Numbered from the stretch's first letter, positions 1-12,262 are shown. The stretch is DNA of 64,000 nucleotides from Microbacterium sp. SSM24 (GCF_025989145.1 NZ_JAPDNQ010000001.1:620001-684000), one strand, 5' to 3'. Made by a program: numbers and translations. The notes: generated by a model from the letters alone, not told the origin.

Positions 1-2807
<2,807 letters not shown>

Positions 2808-2810
2808 GCC

Positions 2811-3788
2811 ATGGATTGGGGACAGATTCTCAACAACACGGCTTACTGGCTGTTCAGTCCCGAGACGATCGCGTACGCCCTCGCGGCGACCGGTCTCGCG
2901 GTGCACTTCGGCTACGCGGGCCTGCTCAACTTCGGTATGGCCGGCTTCATGGCGCTCGGCGCCTATGGCTACGCGATCTCGATCCTCACGTTCGGGTGGC
3001 CGTGGTGGGTGGGCATCATCGTCGGATGCCTCGCCGCGGTGGTCTTCGCGATCATCCTCGGTATCCCGACACTGCGCCTTCGCGCCGACTATCTCGCCAT
3101 CGTGACCATCGCGGCGGCCGAGATCATCCGCCTGGCGCTGACGACGCAGCTCTTCGACGAGTGGACGAACTCGGCCGACGGACTGGGCGGGTACCACGCC
3201 GGATTCCGAGCCGCCAATCCGTTCCCCGAGGGGACCTATGGATTCGGCCCGTGGACGTGGACGGCCGATCAGCTGTGGGTGCGCGTATTCGGCATCATCC
3301 TGCTGGCGATCGCCGTCTACCTCGTGTGGGCACTGATGCGCAGCCCGTGGGGCCGTGTGCTCAAGGGCATCCGTGAAGACGAGGATGCCGTGCGCTCGCT
3401 CGGCAAGAACGTCTTCGCCTACAAGATGCAGGCGCTGATCATCGGTGGTGTCTTCGGTGCGCTGGGCGGCGTGGTCTTCGCGCTCCCGTCGGCCGTGGTG
3501 CCCGCGACCTACACGACCTCGCTCACGTTCTTCATCTGGACGATTCTGCTGCTCGGCGGTGCGGCGACCGTGTTCGGTCCCGTCGTCGGCTCGGTGATCT
3601 TCTGGGTGATCATGGGCTTCCTCGGGAACGTGCTCCCGGCGCTGGCGAACTCGGGCATCCTGCCCATCTCGTCGGTGCAGGCGGGCACGCTCCGCTTCAT
3701 CCTCGTGGGTGTCGCGCTCATGCTGATCGTGATCTTCCGCCCGCAGGGCATCTTCGGCAACAAGAGGGAGCTGACCTTTGTCAAGTAA
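2811..3788 (+). CDS. livM: Branched-chain amino acid ABC transporter permease (LivM type)
   Basis: Second membrane subunit of the importer, 325 residues, with the LivM/LivH family signature GYAGLLNFGMAGFMALGAYGYA near residues 40-65 and about nine membrane segments. ATG at 2811 follows livH by three bases. The 3' end overlaps the TTG start of livG by 11 bases, so translation of the two is probably coupled. Pairs with LivH to form the channel across the membrane. Confidence 0.95.
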   Translation: MDWGQILNNTAYWLFSPETIAYALAATGLAVHFGYAGLLNFGMAGFMALGAYGYAISILTFGWPWWVGIIVGCLAAVVFAIILGIPTLRLRADYLAIVTIAAAEIIRLALTTQLFDEWTNSADGLGGYHAGFRAANPFPEGTYGFGPWTWTADQLWVRVFGIILLAIAVYLVWALMRSPWGRVLKGIREDEDAVRSLGKNVFAYKMQALIIGGVFGALGGVVFALPSAVVPATYTTSLTFFIWTILLLGGAATVFGPVVGSVIFWVIMGFLGNVLPALANSGILPISSVQAGTLRFILVGVALMLIVIFRPQGIFGNKRELTFVK

Positions 3789-4824
3789 CAGCACTCCCGA
3801 GTCCGCGGCCGGCGGCGTCACGCCGCCGGCGGCCGGCTCGACGCCCACCGGCGCGGTCACGACCGCGACCGGCAGCATCCGTCGCCCCAAGACGACCGGA
3901 CTCGCGAAGGGCGATTCCGTACCCGGTGTCGCCAAGAACGACCCGATCATGGTGATCGACAACGTCACCCGGCGCTTCGGCGGTCTCACGGCCGTCGACG
4001 TGGAGCACCTCGAGATCCCCCGCGGTGCGATCACGGCCCTCATCGGCCCCAACGGCGCGGGGAAGACGACCCTGTTCAACCTGCTGTGCGGCTTCGACAA
4101 GCCGAACTCGGGCACGTGGTCGTTCGACGGGAAGAACCTCTCGGGGATCCCGTCGTTCAAGGTCGCCCGCATGGGCCAGGTCCGCACGTTCCAGCTCACC
4201 AAGGCGCTCTCGCTCCTCACCGTGCTCGAGAACATGAAGCTCGGCGCGACGGCGCAGAAGGGCGAGCGCCTCTGGTCGAGCATCATCCCGGCCGTGTGGC
4301 GCAAGCAGGACGACGCGAACGAAGAGAAGGCCATGGACCTCCTCGCGCGGTTCAAGCTCGACGCGAAGGCCGACGACTATGCCGCTTCGCTCTCGGGTGG
4401 GCAGCGCAAGCTGCTCGAGATGGCCCGCGCTCTCATGAGCGACCCGACGCTCGTCATGCTCGACGAGCCCATGGCCGGTGTGAACCCGGCACTGACCGAG
4501 TCGCTCCTCGACCACATCCTCGATCTGAAGGACCTCGGCATGACCGTGCTCTTCGTCGAGCACGACATGCACATGGTCCGCCACATCGCGGACTGGGTCG
4601 TCGTGATGGCCGAGGGCCGCGTCGTCGCGGAGGGTCCGCCCGAGACGGTGATGCAGGACAAGGCCGTGATCGACGCCTACCTCGGCAGCCACCAGGACGT
4701 CGACCTCGGCGTGGTGACCGGCCGCGTGGCGGGCGAGCTCGACACCGCCGCCGTCGAACTGCTGGAGGAGATCAAAGAGGCCGAAGAGGCTGCGATCGCC
4801 GAAGCCGAGGAGGAGAACAAGTGA
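3778..4824 (+). CDS. livG: Branched-chain amino acid ABC transporter ATP-binding protein LivG
   Basis: Cytoplasmic ATPase of the importer, 348 residues. Walker A GPNGAGKTT, signature SLSGGQRK, Walker B LVMLDEPMAG and switch His in VEHDMHMV are all present, with the LivG-type motif GVNPALTE. The TTG start at 3778 is chosen because GGGAG lies at 3766-3770, seven bases before it. The ATPase core begins only near residue 57: the N-terminal extension is Ala/Pro/Gly/Thr-rich, and the C-terminal 40 residues are acidic. Its stop overlaps the GTG start of livF (GTGA). Confidence 0.94.
   Translation: MSSNSTPESAAGGVTPPAAGSTPTGAVTTATGSIRRPKTTGLAKGDSVPGVAKNDPIMVIDNVTRRFGGLTAVDVEHLEIPRGAITALIGPNGAGKTTLFNLLCGFDKPNSGTWSFDGKNLSGIPSFKVARMGQVRTFQLTKALSLLTVLENMKLGATAQKGERLWSSIIPAVWRKQDDANEEKAMDLLARFKLDAKADDYAASLSGGQRKLLEMARALMSDPTLVMLDEPMAGVNPALTESLLDHILDLKDLGMTVLFVEHDMHMVRHIADWVVVMAEGRVVAEGPPETVMQDKAVIDAYLGSHQDVDLGVVTGRVAGELDTAAVELLEEIKEAEEAAIAEAEEENK
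3808..3830 (+). promoter_or_regulatory. Strong hairpin in the first codons of livG
   Basis: A 10-bp GC-only stem (GCCGGCGGCG and its complement) around a TCA loop, encoding part of the Ala/Gly/Pro leader of LivG. It could lower readthrough or translation of the ATPase genes relative to the permeases, or simply reflect the low-complexity coding sequence. Confidence 0.4.
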
Positions 4825-5669
4825 CCGACGCTTCGAACGCCGCGGCCGTTCCGGCGGACGCGGGTGCGCCTTCGGGCAGCGCCCGCACGCCCGGTTCCGC
4901 CGTTCCCGCCGCCGACGCCGCGCGCGTGGAGGGGATGAGGACCGACGAGGTCGTCGTCGAGGTCAACGACCTCTACGCCGGTTACCTTCCGGGCATCAAC
5001 ATCATCAACGGCGCCAACCTCGTCGCGCACAAGGGTGAGCTGATCGGCATCATCGGGCCCAACGGCGCGGGCAAGTCGACGCTGCTGAAGTCGATCTTCG
5101 GCATGGTCAAGGTGCGCTCCGGCGAGATCAACGTCAACGGCGACAGCGTCATCGGGCTCAAGTCCGACAGGCTCGTCAGCAAGGGCGTCGGGTTCGTTCC
5201 GCAGACGAACAACGTGTTCCCCTCGCTCACCATCGAGGAGAACCTGCAGATGGGCCTGTACCAGGCTCCCAAGCAGTACGCCGAGCGCCTCGACTTCGTG
5301 ACGAGCATCTTCGCCGAGCTGGGCAAGCGCCTCAAGCAGCGCGCGGGCTCGCTCTCGGGCGGCGAGCGCCAGATGGTGGCGATGTCGCGGGCGCTCATGA
5401 TGGACCCGGCCGTGCTGCTCCTCGACGAGCCGTCGGCGGGCCTGTCGCCCGTGCGTCAGGACGACGCGTTCATCCGCGTCTCCGACATCAACAAGGCGGG
5501 CGTCACGACGATCATGGTCGAGCAGAACGCCCGTCGCTGCCTGCAGATCTGCGACCGCGGCTACGTCCTCGATCAGGGCCGCGACGCCTACCACGGCACC
5601 GGCCGCGACCTGCTCAACGATCCGAAGGTCATCGGCCTCTACCTGGGCACCCTCGGCGCCGAGGGCTGA
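4821..5669 (+). CDS. livF: Branched-chain amino acid ABC transporter ATP-binding protein LivF
   Basis: Second ATPase of the importer, 282 residues. Walker A GPNGAGKST, signature SLSGGERQ and Walker B VLLLDEPSAG are intact, followed by the LivF-type MVEQNAR. GTG at 4821 shares bases with the livG stop. A 35-residue Ala/Pro/Gly-rich N-terminal extension precedes the domain, similar in character to that of LivG. Followed directly by a strong terminator. Confidence 0.93.
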   Translation: MTDASNAAAVPADAGAPSGSARTPGSAVPAADAARVEGMRTDEVVVEVNDLYAGYLPGINIINGANLVAHKGELIGIIGPNGAGKSTLLKSIFGMVKVRSGEINVNGDSVIGLKSDRLVSKGVGFVPQTNNVFPSLTIEENLQMGLYQAPKQYAERLDFVTSIFAELGKRLKQRAGSLSGGERQMVAMSRALMMDPAVLLLDEPSAGLSPVRQDDAFIRVSDINKAGVTTIMVEQNARRCLQICDRGYVLDQGRDAYHGTGRDLLNDPKVIGLYLGTLGAEG

Positions 5670-5680
5670 CCCGCACCGGC

Positions 5681-5725
5681 ACGACGAAGGGGGCGGATGC
5701 TGCGGCATCCGCCCCCTTCCGTCGT
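5681..5725 (+). terminator. Terminator of the livHMGF operon
   Basis: Near-perfect hairpin: GAAGGGGGCGGATGC pairs with its complement around a TGCG loop, with an ACGA/TCGT extension. There is no U tract, as is common in actinobacteria. Confidence 0.85.
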
Positions 5726-5789
5726 GCACCGGCTTTCGCCCAGCGCGAACCCCCAGCCGCCGTGGGGCCTGATGGCGCACACTGAAGCC

Positions 5790-6017
5790 ATGTGGAGCTT
5801 CGTGAGGGCAGTCAAGGACCGCGAGCATCGGCTGGCGCCGATGACCTGGATCGCGGGGGCCGCGGCGATCGTCTACGCCGTGGCACCGATCGACCTGATC
5901 CCGGAGCTGTTCTTCGGCCCACTCGGACTCGCCGACGACGTCGGCGTCTGGGGGATCGCCGCCGTCCTCATCGCGCGCGAGCACGCGCGCTGGCGCAGCG
6001 GGCTCACCGCGAAGTAG
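5790..6017 (+). CDS. Small DUF1232 membrane protein
   Basis: A 75-residue protein with two hydrophobic segments and the DUF1232 (YkvA-like) core YAVAPIDLIPELFFGPLGLADD. The function of the family is not established. ATG at 5790 is the most economical start; ATG 5772 in frame would add six residues, and neither has a clear ribosome site. It sits alone between the livF terminator and a hairpin shared with livK, so it must have its own promoter in the short gap. Confidence 0.7.
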   Translation: MWSFVRAVKDREHRLAPMTWIAGAAAIVYAVAPIDLIPELFFGPLGLADDVGVWGIAAVLIAREHARWRSGLTAK

Positions 6018-6038
6018 CCGACCGCGAACGCACACGGA

Positions 6039-6066
6039 AAGGGCCCCGGATCGCTCCGGGGCCCTT
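6039..6066. terminator. Bidirectional terminator between the DUF1232 gene and livK
   Basis: A 12-bp perfect stem (AAGGGCCCCGGA and complement) with a TCGC tetraloop, between two convergent genes. Confidence 0.85.
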
Positions 6067-6080
6067 CCTTGCGAATCGGA

Positions 6081-7367
6081 TCAGCCGATGCGCGTGTTCA
6101 GGTTGTCGGGTCCGTACTGGAAGACACCGATGGTGGCCTCCGTCGGGTCGCCGTTCTCGTCGAACGTGACCGGGCCCGAGTGGCCGTCGTAGTCAGCGAC
6201 GCCGCCACCGAGGATGATCTCGGCGCAGGCCGCGTAGGTGTCGCACTTCTCACCGTCGCCCGAGCCGCCGGAGACTTCCTGCAGCTTGCCGGCCACGTCG
6301 GCCGCGTCGGTCGAGTTGGCCGCGAGCGAAGCGAGCGCGAGCAGGATGACCGCGTCGTAGGACTCGTTGGCGTACGAGAAGTCGGTCAGCTCGGGGTTGC
6401 CCTCGCCGGTCCACCACTCGTTGAGCTCGTCCTGGAAGCCGGCGTCGGCCTCGAGCGGGCCGGCGGGCGTGGTGCCCTTCGCGCCTTCCATGCTCGAACC
6501 GGCGGGCCACTTCTCGTCAGCACCGAAGTTCTTCAGGTTGCCGTCGACGAGGTACAGCTGGTCGGCGGGGTAGCCCGCGGCCAGCAGCGCCGGACCGATC
6601 GTGTAGATCTCGTCGAACGTGATGAGCACGATGGCGTCGGGGTTCGAAGCCATCAGCGCGCTGATCTGCGCGTCGAACGAGGTGTCGCCCGTGTTGTAGG
6701 ACTGCTCCTCGACGATCGTGCCGCCCGCGCCGGTGAAGGTCTCCTGGAAGACCTCGTTCAGGCCGGTGCCGTACGAGTCGTTGAGGTACAGGACCGCGAC
6801 GTTCTCGTGTCCGTCTTCGGCGACCAGGTTGCCGAGGACCTCACCCTGGAGGGTGTCGGACGGAGCGGTGCGCCAGTACAGGCCGTCGTCGTCCCACGAC
6901 GTGAAGTCGAGCGAAGTGTTGGCCGGCGAGAAGACGATGATGCCCGCCGCGACGGCGTCGTCGAGGAACAGCTTCGTCACACCCGACGACGCGGCGCCGA
7001 TGGCAGCCGTGACACCCTCGGAGATGAGGGTCTGGATGGTCGTCGCGTACGCCTTGTTGTCGGTGTCACCCGAGTCGCCCCACACGATGTCGTCGATCGT
7101 GAGGCCCGTGTCGGCTGCCGAGTCGTTGACGTGCTGCGCGGCGAGGCCGACACCGGCCTCCTCGGGCGGTCCGAGGAACGACAGGTTTCCGGTCTGCGGC
7201 AGGATCGTGCCGATCTTGAGGGTGAGGTCGCGCTCCTCGGTGGGAGGGGCGCTGGTCTCGCCGCCCGATCCCCCGCCGGCGCAGCCGGCGAGGACGAGGG
7301 CGCTGGCGCCGGCGAGCGCAACGACGCCTGCGAAGGCGGACTTGCGCGAGCGGGTGAAGACGCTCAT
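6081..7367 (-). CDS. livK: Branched-chain amino acid ABC transporter substrate-binding lipoprotein
   Basis: Extracellular binding protein, 428 residues, type I periplasmic-binding fold of the LivJ/LivK family. A lipoprotein signal at residues 1-29 ends in the lipobox LVLAGC, followed by a Gly/Ser linker. The mature part starts with TLKIGTILPQTGNLSFLGPPEEAGVGLA, typical of this family. It lies convergent to the liv permease and ATPase operon, so it is transcribed separately; the shared context supports it as that transporter's binding protein. The exact ligand among leucine, isoleucine, valine or related compounds cannot be told from sequence. Confidence 0.92.
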   Translation of the reverse strand: MSVFTRSRKSAFAGVVALAGASALVLAGCAGGGSGGETSAPPTEERDLTLKIGTILPQTGNLSFLGPPEEAGVGLAAQHVNDSAADTGLTIDDIVWGDSGDTDNKAYATTIQTLISEGVTAAIGAASSGVTKLFLDDAVAAGIIVFSPANTSLDFTSWDDDGLYWRTAPSDTLQGEVLGNLVAEDGHENVAVLYLNDSYGTGLNEVFQETFTGAGGTIVEEQSYNTGDTSFDAQISALMASNPDAIVLITFDEIYTIGPALLAAGYPADQLYLVDGNLKNFGADEKWPAGSSMEGAKGTTPAGPLEADAGFQDELNEWWTGEGNPELTDFSYANESYDAVILLALASLAANSTDAADVAGKLQEVSGGSGDGEKCDTYAACAEIILGGGVADYDGHSGPVTFDENGDPTEATIGVFQYGPDNLNTRIG

Positions 7368-7539
7368 GTTGCTCCTTGCTGTGATGAAAAGACGGGTGCG
7401 GCGTCGGGAGCCGACCCAGTGTCCCTAACCTAACCATGCGGAGCGCCGCGCAATGTTGCCTTTCGTTAACGATGTGTAACGCGTTGAGCTCGGTTTTCGC
7501 AGGCCCCGAACGGGTGCTCCTGCGCACCTCGGACGGGGA

Positions 7540-7556
7540 ATACCCCAGCCGGGTAT
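7540..7556. promoter_or_regulatory. CsoR-like copper operator, upstream copy
   Basis: Inverted repeat ATACCC-N5-GGGTAT, matching the TACCC/GGGTA pattern of CsoR operators, 62 bases before copZ. CsoR itself is encoded at the end of the operon. Confidence 0.65.
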
Positions 7557-7572
7557 AGGGTTGATCATTGCG

Positions 7573-7587
7573 TACCCCTCGGGGGTA
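7573..7587. promoter_or_regulatory. CsoR-like copper operator, downstream copy
   Basis: Inverted repeat TACCCC-TCG-GGGGTA, 31 bases before copZ. With the copy at 7540-7556 the two centres are about 32 bases (three helical turns) apart, so two CsoR tetramers could sit on the same DNA face and block the promoter. Confidence 0.65.
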
Positions 7588-7617
7588 TCCCTCGACTCTC
7601 CAATGAAAGGCACGACG

Positions 7618-7830
7618 ATGACGCAGACGACCGAATACAAGGTGACGGGCATGAGCTGCGGACACTGCGAGGCCTCCGTCCGCGGCGAGGTCTCCAAGAT
7701 CTCCGGGGTCGACGCGATCACGGTCGATGCGAAGACCGGCTCGCTCATCGTGGGTTCGACGCAGCCGCTCTCCGATGCCGACGTGCTCGCCGCCGTCGAC
7801 GAGGCCGGCTACGAGGCGGTCCGCGTCTGA
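7618..7830 (+). CDS. copZ: Copper chaperone CopZ (HMA domain)
   Basis: A 70-residue heavy-metal-associated domain with the Cu(I) site GMSCGHC at residues 11-17. Carries copper to CopA in the cytoplasm. ATG 7618 is chosen since GAAAGG lies seven bases upstream; ATG 7603 is in frame but lacks a site. It overlaps copA by one base (TGATG) and follows two CsoR-like operators, so it should be induced by copper. Confidence 0.9.
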   Translation: MTQTTEYKVTGMSCGHCEASVRGEVSKISGVDAITVDAKTGSLIVGSTQPLSDADVLAAVDEAGYEAVRV

Positions 7831-10163
7831 TGGACGCCGCAGCGCTGCCGGGCGGTCGCATCGAACTCGAGATCGGCGGCATGACGTGCGCGTCGTGCGC
7901 GGTGCGGATCGAGAAGCGGCTCAACCGGATCGACGGGGTCGAGGCATCCGTCAACTACGCCACCGAGAAGGCCACGATCACCGCATCCGCGGACGTCGAC
8001 CCGGGCGACCTGATCGCCGAGGTCGAGAAGACGGGATACACGGCGGCGCTCCCCCAGCCTCCGGAGCCGGCGCGCGACGCGCACGATCACGGATCGAGCG
8101 ACAGCGAGCTCACCGGGCTGCGTCAGCGCCTCATCGGCTCGATCGTGCTGTCCGTGCCGGTGATCCTGCTCGCGATGATCCCGGCGCTGCAGTTCACCTA
8201 CTGGCAGTGGGCATCGCTGGCTCTCGCCGCGCCCGTGGTCGTGTGGGGGGCGTGGCCGTTCCACCGCGCCGCATGGATCAATCTGCGGCACGGCGCCGCG
8301 ACCATGGACACGCTCATCTCGCTGGGCGTCTCGGCCGCGTTCCTCTGGTCGCTCTACGCGCTCTTCTTCGGCCACGCCGGCATGCCCGGCATGACCCACG
8401 CCTTCGAGTGGTCCGTGCAGCCGAGCGACGGCGCCGGCGACATCTACCTCGAGGTCGCTGCGGGCGTCACGATGTTCGTGCTCGCCGGGCGCTACTTCGA
8501 GGTGCGGTCCAAGCGTCGTGCGGGCGCCGCGCTGCGCGCGCTCCTCGAGATCGGGGCGAAGGATGCCGCGGTCCTGCGCCCGGGCGCGGACGGCCAGGAC
8601 GTCGAGACCCGCGTGGCGATCGCCGACCTGCGCGCCGGCGACAGGTTCGTCGTGCGGCCGGGTGAGAAGATCGCGACCGACGGGGTCGTCGTGTCGGGCA
8701 CCTCGGCGGTGGACGCGTCGATGGTCACGGGCGAGTCCGTGCCGGTCGAGGTCGGACCCGACGACGCGGTGATCGGTGCGACCGTCAATGCGGGCGGACG
8801 GCTCGTCGTGCGCGCCACGCGCGTGGGCGACGCCACGCAGCTCGCGCAGATGGCTCGGCTCGTCGAGCAGGCGCAGTCCGGCAAGGCCGATGTGCAGCGC
8901 CTCGCGGACCGCATCTCGGGGATCTTCGTGCCGATCGTGCTGCTGATCTCGCTGGGCACGCTGGTCGCATGGCTCGCCCTCGGCTTCGACCCCGCGATGG
9001 CGTTCACGGCCGCCGTCGCCGTGCTGATCATCGCGTGCCCCTGCGCGCTGGGTCTTGCCACCCCGACGGCGCTGCTGGTCGGCACCGGCCGCGGCGCGCA
9101 GCTCGGCATCCTCATCAAGGGTCCCGAGGTGCTCGAGTCCACGCGCACCGTCGACACGGTCGTTCTGGACAAGACCGGGACGGTCACGACCGGGCGCATG
9201 GAGCTCGTCGAGACGAGGGTCGCCCCCGGTACCGATCGTGCGGAGCTGCTGCGTCTCGCGGGCGCCCTGGAGCACGCGTCGGAGCATCCGATCGCCCAGG
9301 CCGTCGCGCGCGGCGCCGCGCGCGAGGTGGGAACGCTTCCCGTGCCCGAGTCCTTCGAGAACCTGCCCGGACGCGGCGTATCGGGCGTGGTCGACGGTCA
9401 TGCCGTCATCGTGGGGCGCGCGTCACTCCTGGCCGATTGGGCTCTGCACCTTCCGACCGACCTGGCGGCTGTGAAGCGTGACGCCGAACGCGCGGGCAGC
9501 ACGGCGGTCCTCGTCGCGTGGGACGGAGAGGTGCGCGGCGTGCTCGTCGTGGCCGATCAGGTCAAGCCGACGAGTGCCGAGGCGATCGCGCAGCTGCGCG
9601 GCCTCGGGCTGCGCACGATCCTGCTCACCGGTGACGCGGAGGCCGTCGCGCGCACCGTCGCCGACGCGGTGGGAATCGACGAGGTCGTCGCCGAGGTGCT
9701 CCCGCAGGACAAGGTGGCCGTGGTCGCCCGCCTGCAGAGCGAGGGGCGCGTCGTGGCGATGGTCGGCGACGGTGTCAACGACGCAGCGGCTCTTGCGCAG
9801 GCCGATCTCGGCCTCGCGATGGGTACGGGAACGGATGCCGCGATCGAGGCATCCGACATCACCCTGGTCCGCGGCGACCTCCGCAGCGCTGCCGACGCGA
9901 TCCGGCTGTCTCGGGCGACGCTCGGCACGATCAAGGTGAACCTCTTCTGGGCCTTCGCCTACAACGTGGCCGCGATCCCGCTCGCCGCTCTGGGTCTGCT
10001 CAATCCGATGATCGCGGGGGCGGCGATGGCGCTGTCGAGTGTCTTCGTGGTGGGAAACAGCCTGCGCCTGCGGTCCTTCCGCGGCCGCTCCGGCGCCGGC
10101 GCGCCGTCCGGCCCCGCACATCGGCCCGCGCCCGTTGCACACAATGAACATGTTTCACGATGA
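7830..10163 (+). CDS. copA: Copper-exporting P1B-type ATPase
   Basis: Pumps Cu(I) out across the membrane, 777 residues. In order: one HMA domain with GMTCASC (Cys20, Cys23); membrane helices; A-domain TGES; CPC metal site at 403-405 in the membrane; phosphorylated Asp447 in DKTGT; HP nucleotide motif in ASEHPIAQ; and the hinge GDGVND near 646. All key residues of a Cu(I) P1B-1 ATPase are there. Translationally coupled to copZ; csoR starts 10 bases downstream. Confidence 0.95.
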   Translation: MDAAALPGGRIELEIGGMTCASCAVRIEKRLNRIDGVEASVNYATEKATITASADVDPGDLIAEVEKTGYTAALPQPPEPARDAHDHGSSDSELTGLRQRLIGSIVLSVPVILLAMIPALQFTYWQWASLALAAPVVVWGAWPFHRAAWINLRHGAATMDTLISLGVSAAFLWSLYALFFGHAGMPGMTHAFEWSVQPSDGAGDIYLEVAAGVTMFVLAGRYFEVRSKRRAGAALRALLEIGAKDAAVLRPGADGQDVETRVAIADLRAGDRFVVRPGEKIATDGVVVSGTSAVDASMVTGESVPVEVGPDDAVIGATVNAGGRLVVRATRVGDATQLAQMARLVEQAQSGKADVQRLADRISGIFVPIVLLISLGTLVAWLALGFDPAMAFTAAVAVLIIACPCALGLATPTALLVGTGRGAQLGILIKGPEVLESTRTVDTVVLDKTGTVTTGRMELVETRVAPGTDRAELLRLAGALEHASEHPIAQAVARGAAREVGTLPVPESFENLPGRGVSGVVDGHAVIVGRASLLADWALHLPTDLAAVKRDAERAGSTAVLVAWDGEVRGVLVVADQVKPTSAEAIAQLRGLGLRTILLTGDAEAVARTVADAVGIDEVVAEVLPQDKVAVVARLQSEGRVVAMVGDGVNDAAALAQADLGLAMGTGTDAAIEASDITLVRGDLRSAADAIRLSRATLGTIKVNLFWAFAYNVAAIPLAALGLLNPMIAGAAMALSSVFVVGNSLRLRSFRGRSGAGAPSGPAHRPAPVAHNEHVSR

Positions 10164-10173
10164 GGACACGGCA

Positions 10174-10509
10174 ATGAGCGAATCGACCATGACCGCGATG
10201 ACCGACACGGAGCCCTCGGCAGAGCACAGCCACCACGGCTACATCACCGACAAGGACAAGTACCTCAACCGCCTCAAGCGGATCGAGGGGCAGGCACGCG
10301 GCATCCACAAGATGGTCGAGGACGAGAAGTACTGCATCGACATCCTCACCCAGATCAGCGCGCTCACCAGTGCACTCGAGGCCGTGGCCGTGGGGCTCCT
10401 CGACGATCACCTTCGCCACTGCGTGGTGGATGCGGCGCGCCTGGGCGGACCCGAGGCCGACGCGAAGATCAGCGAGGCGACGCGGGCGATCGCACGCCTC
10501 GTGCGCTGA
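10174..10509 (+). CDS. csoR: Copper-sensing repressor CsoR
   Basis: A 111-residue all-helical metal-sensing repressor (DUF156 family). Cys54, His79 and Cys83 keep the C-x24-H-x3-C spacing of the Cu(I) site of CsoR. It is expected to leave the operators at 7540-7587 when copper binds, closing a feedback loop on its own operon. ATG 10174 has GAGGA seven bases upstream; ATG 10144 is in frame but overlaps copA. The His-rich start (HSHH) is not part of the core family. Confidence 0.9.
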   Translation: MSESTMTAMTDTEPSAEHSHHGYITDKDKYLNRLKRIEGQARGIHKMVEDEKYCIDILTQISALTSALEAVAVGLLDDHLRHCVVDAARLGGPEADAKISEATRAIARLVR

Positions 10510-10576
10510 CGCGACCGCTCCGCCGCCGCCCCGCGCGAGCCGCTTCCCTCCGCCCCCCCGGCAGATCCCCAACGCA

Positions 10577-10653
10577 GGAGATCTCCGGAGCACAGGAGGG
10601 TTCACCGAGGAACATCCTGCTTTCGGGAGATCTCCTGCTTTCGGGAGATCTCC
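10577..10653. repeat. Cluster of three GGAGATCTCC palindromes with an 18-bp tandem repeat
   Basis: GGAGATCTCC occurs at 10577-10586, 10626-10635 and 10644-10653. The last two sit in two exact tandem copies of the 18-mer TCCTGCTTTCGGGAGATC at 10615-10632 and 10633-10650. The gap 10510-10732 between convergent csoR and rarD holds no gene. Confidence 0.8.
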
Positions 10654-10732
10654 TGGGCGGACGATGCCTGCCCTGGGGGCCATGCCGGCCCCGGATGCCA
10701 CGGACGCCGGCCCGCGGACGCCGGCCTGTGCC

Positions 10733-11752
10733 TCAGGCCGCGGCGCGCACGCGGCGCGCGTGGACGACGGAGTCGACGGTCAGGATGATGAGCGCCACCC
10801 ACACCAGGCCGAATCCGATCCATCGCTCCAGCGGCATCGGCTCCTGCAGCAGCCACACGCCGATGATGAACTGCAGGACCGGTGCGACGAACTGCAGCAG
10901 ACCGATCACGGTCAGCGACGTGCGGCGCGCGCCGGCGGCGAAGAAGAGGAGCGGGATCGCGGTGACCACGCCGACGAGACTCAGCAGCACGGTGTGCAGG
11001 GTCCCCTCGGCGCCGAAGACGATCCCCGTCGTCGCGTTCACGACGATGAGGATCACGGTGGCGACCGGGACCAGCCACATCGACTCGAGCGTCAGGCCGC
11101 TCACGGCGTCGACGGAGGGGCCGACGCGCTTCTTGACCAGGCCGTAGAGGCTGAAGGTCGCCGCGAGGGTGAGGGCGATCCACGGGACCGAACCGTAGCC
11201 GACGATGATGACGAGCACCGCGAGCGCAGCGATCCCGATCGCGACCCACTGCGTGACGCGCAGGCGCTCGTGCAGCACGAGGACCGCGAGGAGCACCGTC
11301 GCGATCGGGTTGATGAAGTACCCCAGGCTCGTCTCGATCACGTGACCGGTCAGAGCGCCCAGGATGAAGACCTGCCAGTTGATGTAGATGAGCCCGCCGG
11401 CGAGGGCGGTGAGGCCGAGCAGCCGCGGCTGGCGGAAGATCGCGCCGATGCGCGACCACGACCGCGTGACGGCGATCAGCAGGACGCAGAAGACCAGCGA
11501 GAGCAGGATCCGCCACGCGACGAGCTCGAACGGCCCGATCGGCATCAGCAGGAGGAAGTACAGCGGGAGAAAGCCCCACAGCAGGTAGGCCGTGAAGGCG
11601 TAGATGCCGCCGAGCGTGTGCTCGCGAGCCGAATCCTTGCCTTCGGCCGGAGCCCCCGGAACGATGCCGATGCCGGCGGTGGCGGTCGCGCATGCTCCGA
11701 GTTCGGTCAGATCCTCGCTCTGCTCGGACGCGGACGACGCTTCAGGACTCAC
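10733..11752 (-). CDS. rarD: RarD/EamA-family transporter
   Basis: A 339-residue inner membrane protein with ten predicted membrane helices in two EamA halves. Strong RarD signatures: GIYAFTAYLLWGFLPLYF, ELVAWRILLSL, INWQVFILGALTGHVIETSLGYFINP. RarD proteins are annotated as drug/metabolite exporters (chloramphenicol-sensitive), but the true substrate is unknown. The first 45 residues are a hydrophilic extension; an internal start near the first helix is possible. Stands alone between convergent csoR and a terminator. Confidence 0.88.
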   Translation of the reverse strand: MSPEASSASEQSEDLTELGACATATAGIGIVPGAPAEGKDSAREHTLGGIYAFTAYLLWGFLPLYFLLLMPIGPFELVAWRILLSLVFCVLLIAVTRSWSRIGAIFRQPRLLGLTALAGGLIYINWQVFILGALTGHVIETSLGYFINPIATVLLAVLVLHERLRVTQWVAIGIAALAVLVIIVGYGSVPWIALTLAATFSLYGLVKKRVGPSVDAVSGLTLESMWLVPVATVILIVVNATTGIVFGAEGTLHTVLLSLVGVVTAIPLLFFAAGARRTSLTVIGLLQFVAPVLQFIIGVWLLQEPMPLERWIGFGLVWVALIILTVDSVVHARRVRAAA

Positions 11753-11843
11753 CGCTCCAGCCTAGGACCGCTCGCAGGACGCCGGCACGGCGCGACCACC
11801 GCGAACTGCCGTCGAACGTGCGATCCCTGCCACATCGAACGCG

Positions 11844-11877
11844 GAGAGGGCCGGATGCCGAAGCATCCGACCCTCTC
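11844..11877 (-). terminator. Terminator downstream of groES
   Basis: GAGAGGG-C-CGGATGC stem closed by a CGAA loop with its complement GCATCCG-A-CCCTCTC, 22 bases after the groES stop. Confidence 0.8.
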
Positions 11878-11898
11878 GGAACGCGGTGTGCGCGAGAA

Positions 11899-12195
11899 TC
11901 AGCGAACGACGACCGCCAGGACGTCGCGAGCCGACAGCACGAGGAACTCGTCTGCGCCGAACTTCACCTCGGTGCCGCCGTACTTGCTGTAGAGCACGCG
12001 GTCGCCGACGGAGACGTCGAGCGGAACACGGTTGCCGTTGTCGTCGATGCGACCGGGGCCGACCGCCACGACCTCGCCCTCCTGGGGCTTCTCCTTGGCG
12101 GTGTCGGGGATGACCAGGCCACTCGCGGTGGTCTGCTCGGCCTCGACCTGCTTGATGACGATGCGGTCCTCGAGCGGCTTGATGGAAACCGACAC
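11899..12195 (-). CDS. groES: Co-chaperonin GroES (Hsp10)
   Basis: A 98-residue lid of the GroEL folding chamber. Family motifs [10 protein letters not shown], the mobile-loop region [10 protein letters not shown], and [17 protein letters not shown] are seen. It is a single-gene unit: groEL is not next to it, a terminator follows, and the upstream region carries two CIRCE boxes around a good promoter, so HrcA-controlled heat induction is very likely. Confidence 0.97.
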   Translation of the reverse strand: MSVSIKPLEDRIVIKQVEAEQTTASGLVIPDTAKEKPQEGEVVAVGPGRIDDNGNRVPLDVSVGDRVLYSKYGGTEVKFGADEFLVLSARDVLAVVVR

Positions 12196-12230
12196 GGTCT
12201 ACCTCTTCTTTCCTTGAGACTGAAGACTCG

Positions 12231-12257
12231 TTAGCACTCTGGTGTGGAGAGTGCTGA
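12231..12257. promoter_or_regulatory. CIRCE element (HrcA operator), proximal
   Basis: TTAGCACTC-N9-GAGTGCTGA, one mismatch from the CIRCE consensus, covering the predicted transcription start of groES. Confidence 0.92.
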
Positions 12258-12262
12258 TCACA

